Below, piece by piece: positions 47,901 through 59,400 of a stretch of DNA of 64,000 nucleotides. The stretch comes from Trichopria drosophilae (lineage: Eukaryota > Arthropoda > Insecta > Hymenoptera > Diapriidae): positions 99,232,501 to 99,296,500 of the forward strand of contig CM059585.1 of NCBI GenBank assembly GCA_030407085.1, given 5' to 3'. Position 1 is the stretch's first letter. Each line of letters begins with the position of its first letter. The notes beneath the pieces were generated by a model. That model saw nothing but the letters and a program-made list of their open reading frames with translations, did not search any database and was not told where the DNA came from. A program made the position numbers and the translations under genes.

Positions 47901-50900
47901 AAGTTTGCAATATATAGATAATGGGAATGGTTTAGGATTCCTATAGGAACAAAATGGTGAATCAGATCTCCAAGAATTTTTAAAATTTGGAATGTTTGAA
48001 GATTAACAACATGTAACAATCATATTTCTCAATACTTCATATAGCTGTTGTTGAATTTTTACTTCATATATGAAATGTTTACTTGTAAAAAAAGAAACAA
48101 AAACATACATAAAATAACAACAAAAATGGGGCAACATAACGACTACGCCCCGTCGATGACCCCGGGTAACGTTAAAAGTGAACGGCTATTGTATGTATAG
48201 ATCAGCTATTGGGTGGATCACTGTCATTGGACAGAATTAAAAGTGATCAATTTTTTGTTAAAACATTTTTTGTAAGCTGAATATTTTAAAACACCGTTGC
48301 AAAAAACATTTTTAGAAAACATATTGGTTAGAGAGGGGGTTGGGTGCGATTAGATAACCAATATCATTTAAGGAATCTTTTGTCATGGCAGAAATTAAAA
48401 AAATTGGTAAAACATAACCAAAACCAAAATTCGAATATATAATAAATAACAGATACCAAATTTCCCCTTATAAACACAAAAATACAAGGATCAGCTTGTG
48501 GGATGGATCAGGATTTTAATTCAAACAGATTTTGAATGTAGAACTGATGTGGAAACTTTTTCCGAAAGCCGATACTGGATCCATTTTAAATAAACTTCTT
48601 CCTCCTTCAACGCAGTGTTATTTACATCTGTATCTAAAAGACTTACAAAGATCCAAATGAATACATCATAGAAATTCATTTGTATACAATTATTTCATCT
48701 TTATAAACATTTTTACGATATTATTTGATCTGGAGTTTCTACACGGAAAAAAATATTGCAACTAGAGAAGTTGCTGCAACTGCAAAAAGTAAAAACCCCC
48801 AGTTGCATTTTTTAGTGGGTGTTACTATGTCAGGTTAGTTGATATTCCTACTACTTTTTTTGTAAAGAACAACCACACGGAAAAAGGTACAGTATAAAAC
48901 CGGCAGTGAAATTTTCACTCTGTTGATGGTGATATTTCACTCTTCTATAGGACTGTGTTTTTCTTTCACTCTTGATGAAGTCAAATGTCACTCTTCATAG
49001 AGTGAAATTATCACTCCAAGTAATTTAGAGAGCATATATTTTGTACTATTCAGTAGCAGTTTTGTGATCAAGAATCGATTACTTTCATATAAAAATTATA
49101 TTAGTTTTTTAAAATCACCCATAATGTACAACTTTTTATTATTTTTCTACAATTATTGTTTAAGCGAGATAGACATTTTAAACATACATATAAGGGATTC
49201 TTATAAATCAGTCAAAGAACATTTAATATTCTCTACTATCATAGTAAAATATCAAATATATCCAAAGTTATTCCTGGATGTAAATAACTTGAAATGTTGT
49301 AAGTAATATACTGGAATATTCGCTTTAAAATCAAAGGCGTACGAGCTTTAAACTTTCATCTTCCCCGCATATGTATAGAACCGAAGCAAACAATCGCCCC
49401 GTGACTTAAACCAGACGAGAGATTACATGCTAGATCGGCTCGACTCACGATATCCGTGATTTAAACGATCTGAATTCATTGTGTACTTAATTTGTTAATC
49501 AAACGGCGCTTGAAAAACAAATGAAAAGCATTGGAGATATTTATTAAAAAATGTAAGGCATTCATCTGTTCCATTTTTCGGATTCTAATCAACGTCAGTT
49601 ATTCAGGAATGTGACTACACTTGTGTAGGATATCTCTAAATTAAGCATTCAAAAATATCTTGCAAATTCCCCAGACGAACAACAGATTTTCGTTATTGAA
49701 TGACGAGTAAGAAATATGGATGGAGGCGTGGTATTCGTTCAATACATTTCCGACGTGTTTTAAAATTTCCCTTGGGAAATTGTCCATACAATCACATTAC
49801 AAAGAAGAAAGTAAACGTATGTTTAAACAGAAAAGTTAAGTTTTAATCTTCATAAAGAATATGGCTACTGACAATTTCTTTAAAATTTGGTAATATTATT
49901 CCATTGGCTTTTCTTTTGTTTTAATATCTTCTTATTCCTTTTAGTTTTTAAATTACAGTGTAGTATCTTTGAAATTTCTACGTAAATATTCTTAATTAGT
50001 CATCTTACAAATCGTTAAAGAGTATGTTTAAATAAAATTCCATATTGTATTTGTACAAACTTTTTGATATATTCAATTTTGCATCCTTGGTGAAAACTAC
50101 AATTACATCACTATTAAACGATATTTCCAGTACACGATAAATTATATTCTGAATATCCCAGTGATCACCCTTTGACGTCTTGGAAATCCAGGATGTCTAT
50201 AGGATATCCATAGAATATACGCGAATAAATATATTTGAACATTTATCCCTAGGAAATATAAATATTAAATGGATATCTTAATAAAATAGGACAGATAACC
50301 TGAAATATGTCCGTGAAACAATGCAGGATGTATTGGGATATTCCAAAAATTGCAACGTCTTCTAAAACAAAATCGTTACCGAATATCCTACCATTATTTT
50401 TTAATTTCTTCTAATATTTTGAATAATAATTCCTCAAAAAGCATAACTTTATAAACATATTTCAGGATCTAAGCTAGATGTGAACGAAACGATTCCCGGT
50501 CAAATTATAACTGATATTGGATCAATACTTTATAGAAATGGACGTCGAATTTGATTCGAAGGCATTCATTTTTTGATAGAGTAAAAGAGTTATAATTAAA
50601 AAAAATGTTTCTATAATTGATATTAGTTATTTGAATATATTCATATCACGGCGGAAATCAAATTTTAATAGAAAACTCCCCACTCCTGAAACATTTGATG
50701 ATAATATTCGAACTCTGGTCCATCAATAGTCTCTCAGAACCCGATTAGTTTGAAGAATCCACTAACGTTTACAAAATAGTCGACATTTCTGAAATTATGA
50801 AATAATAAATCCCCTGGAACCCGATATATATTGTAAATTTTATTTTTTAAATGACCGTCATTTGAGTTGGAGGAAAACTGTCGAAAAACCAGGTGCATTT

Positions 50901-53900
50901 AAAGAAACAATAAACCTTACATTAAAATCTAAATTTAGAAAAAATAAAACAAAAGCAGCCTGATATCGATTACATTTGGATCCAAAAAGATTTCGTTTTG
51001 ATTAAGCTTTGAAGGAGATGTGTTGTGGATGTCTTCTGGACATCTAAGAAGATATTGCAAAAGAAACAATTTTTTATATCTTCTGGAAGTCTGAATGATT
51101 TTTAATAAATTCCCCGGTAATCTTTAGAGTAACTGTAGATTCTTTTAGATATCACGTAGACATCCTGAAGATATATTATTCTTATATGAGATAGTATGCG
51201 TTGTTGCTCTTTAAATATAACCTTAAAATCAAAATGTATGGATACACCGAGATTGTATCTCGGGATTAACCATTTTGACACAGTTCATTTGACACGCAGT
51301 TCAGATAGCACAGTTCAGAGATATTTCGGATCTATCCACAGGACGATTAATAAACACCTCTTTTTGATGGTTGTTTGATAAAAATGGTATAAAATAATTT
51401 TCAAAATACATTTGGATCTTCGTTACTCTTAGAGTCACTGATTACGAATCTAAGATTAATAATTCAAAATATCTAATACAAGATGACGGATGAGTTTTGC
51501 CCACAATTATGAAATTTACTTAAGAAACGTTATTCGTACATTTTTGAGGGTGTTTGATTACAAATCTGATTATAAATTTGAATCTGGTTCTAATATGTCG
51601 AATTTTTAAAAAACATATGAATTTATGCTAACTACTTTTAGCATTATTAGAAACAACGTCGTAGATCTAGTAGTGTTTGATTCCCATCGGTGGTTTTTTG
51701 GCGTGACTACATTAACGGAACTCTTACAATGCATCCGCCATTTTGAATGTCTAAAATCTAACCTCACATGGGTCATCAGCGACCCCAAGAAATTCCGAAT
51801 AACGATTTTTAAGTGATCATTTTTTTCCAAAACCCGTTTTTAATTTTCATGTCCTGCAGTATCCAAGATTCACTTCATCCTTTCTGTATTATACTTGTAC
51901 TAGATTTAGAACATTAAAATATCGGATCCAGTATAAGTATTTCTGTTAATGAACTCATGTTAAAAACCGCTCGATACTGTGAAAGCAAGGGAGCTCGTGC
52001 AAGAAAACAGCCAATGGATAATGCTAAAAGCAGTGGACGTAAAATCCATATATTTATGGTTATTCATGACATTACATTGATTATCTTGTTAATTCAATAA
52101 TTTTTAAATAATTCGTCGTCATATTGGATCCACCATTTTTAATTCAGGAAATCCAACCTCAAATTTGTAATCATCTAACCCAAAATCATTGAGAAGGTAT
52201 GTCAGTAACAGGACTGACACGTACCAAGCCTGTACACTGAAAAAAGCAATACTTAAATTAATACCAAAAATTTAATAGGAATTAAGTAAGAAAATTGAAT
52301 GACAATGTAAGGTACGACCGCTTAGACAATGATGTAATGTAAATACGACCACTCAGACAAGGACAGACTTATGCACTATACATTGGTTGACTTTAAGACA
52401 TAATCATTTTAAGTTTTTAATACATTAAATAGTATAGTTAATGAGTAATCCATTGCGTATTGTTGCTATCTGCAGTTAAACTGATAACAGAGTATCAAAT
52501 ATATTTTCTCTGTTGTATTTTTAGTTTGATGCTTTGACGACAGTCGAATACATGTACTAAAAGATATATCGTAATGCAGGATATTTCTAGAAGTCGTTCA
52601 AAAATGGCAAGATCATTTTCGTGATCCATCACCATCACGATGGAGTTAAATCTTTTCGCTACGATTTTTCATTTACCCAGCATTTTATAGTGAGAAGAGA
52701 TTCATTTCTATTTAAGCTTCTTAGAATGCACTATTTTTTAAAAGTCATTTTAGTCCGACGATTTCTAGACGATATGATAATCGATGTTGAGGACGTGCAT
52801 TAAATAGTAGAAGATAGCTGACTAACCAGCAACAGGATTTTTGTATACCTTGCTACTTATACTATACCAGGAAGAATGCACTTCTTGTACATATTTAATA
52901 CAAAAGTGTAATCAAATGGTTAATGTTGTTTGTGTAACAAACATTGCATCCGCATTAAGATTTCTTTATAATAATGATCTACTCTTAATAGTAGAATAAT
53001 TAACAATTTACGTTTCATAGAAATGTAAACAGAGCTGTATCACTTCTTCCTTTCTTTTCTCTAAATAAAAATATCTTTTCTCTTGAATACAACACAGCAG
53101 GAATCATATCACGAGATCAAATGCAATTTGAACAGTTACGTTTAGGATCCAATAATGTTTTCAAAAAAATTTCAAAATAAAAAAGTTTTCGAAATAAACA
53201 AATCGATATAAAAAAATGGTGGGGTACCATCGCCCAACTGCACTGTAACTGTTATTAATAACAGCGCGAAATGAATATTCACATTAGACAAAAAACGTCT
53301 ATCTTTTTTTCCTATTCTTCGTATTAACACTGTGTTAATGGTACCAAGTACTTTCGTTCACCGAATTGAAAAATAAAGTAGCACTTTGGAGAATTCCCCA
53401 CGGTACAAATAAATGCTGAATCGATATTGAAGGATGTTCGAAACAGTCACGTGCAGATATTTTAAACAACAAATATTGAAAACTGGTCAGGATGATTTTA
53501 CTTTAAATACTATTCTAATGCTTATGAATGTTCTAAGTCGTTAATTTACCTTCTTTCGGTCTTTTCGTGCCAAATACAGAACCCACAGAATATATATGGC
53601 CATAATAACGGACGGTATGCAGATGCCAGCAAAGCTTGGCATTCTTTTCAAAAGTATGTGATAAATTGCAAGGAGCATGACCCCAAGTGTCAACCCCCCA
53701 GCAATGTAACGACCAGTCCGTCTTCTTTCTTCCTGAAAATAATATATAATAAATAGTATTCACCCATAATAATATCGCAAATGAAAAAGAAAGGATTTTT
53801 TAAATTTGAATCATTTCTGTTTAAAATCAAATTTGCGACAGTAGCATGTAGACAAAAAATCCTTCCAATTATAATTACTGGCACATCATTTGTAAACAAA

Positions 53901-56057
53901 AATATAAAAAAAAAGTACTATTGAATCTTTATAGTTACGGTCACACAATATTTATATAAAAACTTAGATGAAAGTAATCCTCATGCTGCAGTTTTTCTTG
54001 ATTTCTCAAAAGCCTTTGATACATTGAACCGTCAAATTTTGATACGTAAACTTCATTCGATCGGTATTAGAGGCATTTTTTTAATCTTATAAAAAGTTAT
54101 CCTTAAGATGGAAAACAGTTAAAATTTGCTACATAAATAGCCAGCAGGTGGCTATACAAATTGTTTATTGTCTATATAAATGGCATATTTGATGCTATAC
54201 ACGAAGACAATAATTTCTTACACAGTCATTTGTTTTATGTAAAAGAAACACGTGGAATGGTGTTCGATATATTCTTAAAAAATAAGTGGTTTAATTTATT
54301 AAAAATTAATTAAAGTTATTAAAAATTAGTTAGATAACAACGTATTAGCGATAATCAAATATTCGTATTCAAAAGTTGCCACGATACAATAAATCACTGT
54401 ACAAAATTTTGAAATAACCGGTTCTTCGTCACAAATTCTGAAATGTCGGTTCTTCGCTGCAAATTCTGAAATGTCCGGTTCTTCGTAACAACTACCGATT
54501 TGTTGTATAATATCAATATTTTTTAGGTATTTGTGAAAGGATATATCTATTCCATAATGCAAAATAATTGTTTTATAACATCGTCAAAAGCTCGCCTAAA
54601 TTGCTACCTTACATAGTATAGCAGACACTAATTATTTTTTTAGGCCATTAATTACTATTCTCAGTACTATAAACTTCTAATGCACTAAATTATAATTAGT
54701 CATCCATATGGTAACATTTTTAGTAATTTCCATTTTTGTGAAAGTAATGGTATATTTTTAGTGTTAATTTTTAGTGTTAATTTTTATTACACCAGTTACT
54801 CCATCAGTTGAAATGTTCCTGTCCTGATCCAATATAAAAAATGCACATCCGAAAATTTACAAGAATAAAAACATTCGCTATATTAAATCTCATTTTGAGC
54901 TATTGTCATTGCATGCATAGCATGAAACAACAAATATTTCCAACAATACAAATAATTTGGAACGACGAGGCATACAAACCTATGTGAATTCTAAATCTCA
55001 CTCATTATTATCACAAAATGCGTATTTCAGTGCAACGGAATGCAGCATGTGACAATGTCCGTATACGAGATTGTATTCTCTGAATTTACATCGGTCGAAA
55101 ATTTGATTTGAATATGATAATTTGTCGATGCCGTGAATTCACCTTCGTGTGACGTTATGCACCATTATTTCGATGTATATTCGATAATATAAATGTATGA
55201 CAAATGCATATATTTCTGGAAAATTCGAAAACTTTAGAAATTTGAAGTCCTCGATATTTGTGTCATGCATTTTGTGTTTCGAACATATTTTAATACAAAT
55301 GGAATTTTAAATAAAATGCAGTCACGCTGTTCTCTTGTCCTGACGGAAAATTTTGCGTCAAAGAGAGAAAATTAAATGCTTATAAACTAAAATTTAATTT
55401 CCTTTGCAATTTTTCAACAATTGCAACCAGTAATAATCATAAAAAAGAAATTTATTCTTTAAATAATTCGTAATAAAAGGAAATATGTTCGGATGTTGCA
55501 GAATGCAAATAAATAAATTTTATTTCAAAACATTCAATTATTACATTGAAAACAAAATTACAAAAATTACGCGTTCAATATTGAAGTAGGTCATTGATCC
55601 AAAACATGAATTAAAAAGTAATTAATTTAAAATGAAAAAAGATGCGAATTTATAAATTATATAGAATAACAATTAATTTCGGCCAAAGATCGTGACTCTT
55701 CAGGAAAATATAAAAACAAGGAAATTTTTTTAAAGCACAAATGGAGAGAAAACAAAAATTAATTAAACAAATCATGGATTTAATTAAGATGATGTGAAAA
55801 TTCTGACAGTCAAAGGTCATTACATCAAAAGAATGAAATTGAATATTTGTTTATAAAGAATTTATTGTCCAAATGCGGTGAATATTAGATTTGGAAAATT
55901 TACATTACCGGATAGTTGCAATTCCTTAGTGAAAACATAATTATTTTTCATTCAAAACTTGAATTTTCGGCTTACCTCTGGTTGAATTCTTGCTTCTACA
56001 CATAGAGGGAAAAGTTTCCTACATGTACAGTGAGACTTAATAGAGGTTATGGAAAAC
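41951..56057 (-). CDS. Unrecognised membrane protein, minus strand, three exons assembled (5' part incomplete)
   Basis: Transcription order: 56057-55976 (82 bp), 53732-53550 (183 bp), 42226-41951 (276 bp with stop). Each has AG acceptors and GT donors on the minus strand, and phases match: the first enters with one base completing a codon, then 0-0-0. Exon one encodes a Cys-rich stretch (HCTCRKLFPLCVEARIQPE). Exon two opens EERRRTGRY and holds two hydrophobic segments of about 19-22 residues (IAGGLTLGVMLLAIYHILL; GICIPSVIMAIYILWVLYL), separated by the basic loop KRMPSF and followed by ARKDRKK. Exon three is a hydrophilic tail with CEEEEH and CRPPPQHR, ending VRKFE. The pattern fits a two-pass membrane protein. 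I do not recognise the family. The 5' end is missing from this model; a candidate first exon is given separately. The 11.3-kb intron could hide another exon, though phase does not require one. Confidence 0.62.
42523..42684. mobile_element. Second copy of the hairpin MITE-like family
   Basis: It starts with the same ATTACGATACAAGT word as 28107. A hairpin follows: GCACTGTTTTTAGTGTGCGAAGT (from 42620) against ACTTCGCACACTAAAAAAATGTGC (42661-42684), separated by an 18-bp loop. The arms share the GCACAC-type sequence of the 28164-28336 hairpin but are shorter and diverged. The + ORF at 42539-42775 crosses it and is not a gene. Confidence 0.65.
44027..44500. repeat. ~150-bp tandem repeat, three units plus a partial fourth
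   Basis: The anchor GCTGAA occurs at 44041, 44193, 44339 and 44490, spacings of 152, 146 and 151 bp. Each unit runs from TTTTNGGGNCCGCTGAA through CCGAANTCCATT and TTGATATAACCTC-like words to AAAATGTTAAAATAAAG. In reverse complement the anchor reads as the TCAGCGACCCC part of the dispersed GATTCGTAATCAGC family, so this is a locally amplified form of it. Confidence 0.8.
47600..48230. repeat. Opposed copies of a diverged repeat (inverted pair)
   Basis: 47600-47669 read on the minus strand (TTGGTAAGGCTAAAAGTGAA, TGTATAGATCAGCTGTTGATG, TACTGTCATTGG) matches 48153-48230 on the plus strand (GGGTAACGTTAAAAGTGAA, TGTATAGATCAGCTATTGGG, CACTGTCATTGG), with a 12-bp insertion in the latter. The unique spacer is about 480 bp. 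A weaker third copy is at 48485-48515 (GGATCAGCTTGTGGGATGG). Confidence 0.65.
48925..49032. repeat. Partial copy of the TACTCTCTA MITE-like family
   Basis: Repeated TTTCACTC and AGAGTGAAAT blocks end in CACTCCAAGTAATTTAGAGAGCATA, matching the inner and terminal blocks of 17423-17828. The left end is less clear. Confidence 0.55.
53961..54105 (+). pseudogene. Reverse transcriptase fragment of a non-LTR element
   Basis: A frame from about 53961 encodes AAVFLDFSKAFDTLNRQ followed by LIRKLHSIGIRG, which is the RT palm block carrying the first catalytic Asp, as in Jockey/CR1-type elements. The frame is lost around the T run at 54077-54083. There is no YADD or other block nearby. It is a short dead fragment within the intron between 53733 and 55975 of the minus-strand gene, in the opposite orientation. 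Confidence 0.75.
54411..54490. repeat. 28-29-bp tandem repeat, about three units
   Basis: GGTTCTTCG recurs at 54420, 54448 and 54477, each preceded by a TTCTGAAATGTC-like or TTTTGAAATAAC word. The minus ORF at 54326-54562 translates these units and is not supported as a gene. Confidence 0.75.
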
Positions 56058-56265
56058 CTGAGAACGTTTTTAAAAGAAATTCTTTTATATTAATATTTTT
56101 ATAAAAATTGTTTGTTCCTCCCAACCTTTGTTTTAAAGAAATTTGCTGTTTTTAGGAAACCATGGTTGGGAATTTTCATTATATTATAAAAACTCATATA
56201 TTCGGTGCATTTAAAATTCGCTTGATCATTTAATTTTGTCTCTTTGGATAATATGAAATAATATA

Positions 56266-56493
56266 CAGTAGAACTTTATTTTATTGTTCTTCACGTTGTT
56301 ATCGCCTTCACATTATTAGCGACAGTTCCTTCACGTATTTAGCGCGGTTAAGTTAGTTTTTCTTCCCTCTTTCATAATACCAGTGTCGTACTTAATGTGT
56401 GGGCTGGAAGATGCGCAAGAAACGATGCGCATTTGTCGGACAACAAAGTGAAAGGCAAAGCCCCGAGTATGACAATAAAGTGAAGTTCTACTG
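56266..56493. mobile_element. 228-bp Tc1/mariner (pogo-like) MITE flanked by TA
   Basis: CAGTAGAACTTTATTTTATTG at 56266 is mirrored by CAATAAAGTGAAGTTCTACTG ending at 56493. TA flanks both sides (56264-56265, 56494-56495), as for Tc1/mariner elements. The terminal CAGTAGAAC is the start typical of pogo/Tigger ends (family knowledge). The interior has three short TTCAC...TTAGCG-like units and no transposase. It lies just 5' of the first assembled exon of the minus-strand gene. The minus ORF at 56331-56561 overlaps it and is spurious. Confidence 0.82.
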
Positions 56494-56495
56494 TA

Positions 56496-59400
56496 GTATA
56501 TCTTGATTAACATTGTTTTATTATAATTTTTAAAATTCACTCTTTCATTAAAGTGACTCAAGTTTCACCACAGAAAAAAGTGAATTTTCACTGTAATAAA
56601 TTTACCGACTTAATTATTCCGTTATTTGTTTTCTTAACCTATTATCGGCCCATTTTTAATTTATTTTTAAATCTCTCTAAGACATCAAAAACTGAAAATT
56701 GAAAAAAATTGATTTTAGTATTTTTAGGTATGCTCTTTTGATTTATGAGCTAAAAATTCAGTTCTCATGCGGCAAAAAATGATAGTGATCCAACGAAATC
56801 CAAATTTTGACAAACTTGTATACATTACTTGTACTTTTTTCAAGGAGACAATTTTTTCAGCTTCATTTAGTCTTATTGAAAATGTTCTAAAAGTGTAAAA
56901 TTATCAAAGTAAGTATTTTCCGGAATATTTCTGTAATTCATTATCATTAAAAATTGTATGACTCTAAATAATACATTTCAATTTAATAACTATTCTGGGC
57001 CGCTTTTTCATACATTTGATGATCAGTAATGTCGACAACACTAATTACATATAATTGTAATTTTAGTGCTAACAAAGAATTTACTAAGAGCAAGAAATGC
57101 TTAGAATTTATCAGGAAATATAATGTAATTTTTTAAACATTTTTTTAATTTTTGAAAAAAATTAAGTAAAATTTTCCCGAAAAATCATCAACCACATCTG
57201 CTAAAGATCCAATATATTTCTTGTTGAATTCTAAGAATTTGTTATTCTTACTATTTTTTGAAAAATGATCATATTTTTCGAGATAAAGCGTCCGGAAGTT
57301 TTTCAAATTAATTTTCATTGCAGACTTTTTGCTGACGATATAATGACTAAAAAACATTTTTGGACAATATTTTTCAATATAAAGCGTCATATCGGAATTC
57401 CGGTCGGCTAAATCTCAATTTTCACCTTGGAAACTTTAAGAGCGACCTTGAAACCATTAAGATATGGAGTTATATTGAAATTGTCAGAAGCTTTCATTAC
57501 TACAATAACCTCTCAAATAAAAAAAAACTTATGAACTCTTCGGTGTTAAGGGTTAATCAAATTTCTAGTATTAAAGCTCCATTTTCAAGATACTCATACA
57601 GAATGATTATACAATAAAATAGAAGGATATACTGAATAGAACTCTTAAACTGTAATCAATTCTCCACATTTGTCTATATTTTGCACTGAATTGACATCCA
57701 TTTCCCAGTTAAAAAAATCCATGAATCAAATAATCCTTATTATTATTTTTCACCGCCGTAGGAACTGAATTTCAATGGAGATATTTTCATTTTTCGATTT
57801 GTTGGAGAGCTAAAAATCATCTTGGATACTATTTTAATAAAAACATAAATACACTAACGATTGGTGATCCAGCTAATAGAAAAATGGGATTTTAATATTT
57901 TCCTATTACGCAATGGCGTAGGGCAACCCAATTTTATGGAAAAAAAACCAACGCCGGGTACCACAGTCGATAAAACATCGATTCTGTTTGTAAGAATTAC
58001 GTTTAGTAAAAACATTTTATATTATTCCCATGTCAAGTCATTATAGTAATTTTTAAGATTTTAAAAAGAATTTTTGTAATGAAAGTTGAGTTTAAAACCG
58101 AATTATCTTTAGTTCAATAACAACGTAGTACTGTTTATTATTATATGGTGATAGAAGTTTTCAATTTAGTTTAATAATTATATGGATGGAAAAAGGAAGT
58201 AAACATGATAAGTTATTAAGTGTAATAAAGATAAAGTTTGCTGTTAGTATGTAATAATTTACTTATCCGCCATTAAGAATTACTGTCATACACAAACACC
58301 GATTTTTAAGAATTTGTATCCTATATTTTGTTCAAGTTAAGATAGTAATAATTTTCTAATAAGGACCTAAAAACGGTTGTTTTAGATGTTTTATTGATAT
58401 TATACGTTGTTTTTTTCTCCTTAGTACAAAATTTAATTGAAATAATTGTTATTATTTTGTAATTTATTTCTACTACGTAAATGTTCGCCCTTTACAATTA
58501 ATAAATAAATAAAATAAAAAATGATATACGTAGATAAAAGGTTATTTACCTTATTAGATAATAAACATTATAAATATAATCTTATTTCAAGAGAAAATCC
58601 TCATTTGGGATTTAAATTAAGACTTTTCCATTTAAAAAAATCATTTATTAGCAATTTTAAGTCTTATTAAGAATGCTCCCTATATATTTTCTCATTTTTG
58701 TTGCACTCGTATACCACAAATATATTTGATGCATAAATATTTCTACTTTTTATAATCAGAAACTAAAACACTACTTCCAACTTTACATAATACAAAAAAG
58801 AAACAATTATGTTTCAAAATTTTTACATCTTACCCGAATTTTTGTAAACATTGAAATTTGATGCACATTGGTTTTTGATGTCGTGAATCCATTATCGGTT
58901 TTTAAATCTGGAAAGGGGCGGATTGAATATAAATTTTGTGAATTATGTTTATTTGTAATTTTGAATTTTTTAAAATGGACAACGGATTTTCATTTAATGA
59001 CCTCCAAAACTCCTCTAAATACAAAATTTCATGAATTTAGTTTGAACTCTGTTTAATTCGTTGCAAATTGAGTTAAACATTTTATTTAAAAAAAAAACGA
59101 CAATCATTTCGTATTCAGAGACATCTTTAACCCTACATTCTCAGTTTCAAATTTATATCACCTAATAATTATCGACCTATGAATCTTCAGGACAATAATA
59201 CTATTTTTTAATGGTTATTGGTGATTAGCAATTAAGTTTTAATCAGAAAATTATATCGCAGCTGGAACGCAAGTGGCAGTCAGTCGTTCAAATCCATTTA
59301 AATAATTCAATGTTTAACTAATTATGTCATTTTCCCTAACAATTACATTGTTCATAGGAGAAAATATTATTGTTCTTGAAAACAAATTGAGACTTGCAAA

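Larger units (their letters stand above)
42227..53549. other. 11.3-kb intron of the minus-strand gene, repeat-filled
   Basis: No further exon could be supported. The interval carries the second hairpin element (42523-42684), a ~150-bp tandem repeat (44027-44500), opposed copies of a repeat at 47600-47669 and 48153-48230, a MITE-like segment (48925-49032), GATATCC-rich stretches near 50150-50350 and 51010-51180, and GATTCGTAATCAGC copies at 51410-51800 and 52110-52190. ORFs at 47464-47667 (-) and 51606-51830 read through these repeats. Confidence 0.55.

Noticed and set aside
53533..53763. 76-residue minus-strand ORF over the membrane-protein exon
   Set aside because: It runs through both splice sites in a frame rich in Cys, His and Trp; the phase-0 frame between the splice sites gives two clean hydrophobic segments and joins to neighbours.
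57861..58046. 61-residue + ORF and its antisense frame as a possible exon of the minus-strand gene
   Set aside because: Neither strand offers a pair of splice sites with the needed phase, and no hydrophobic or Cys pattern continues the protein.
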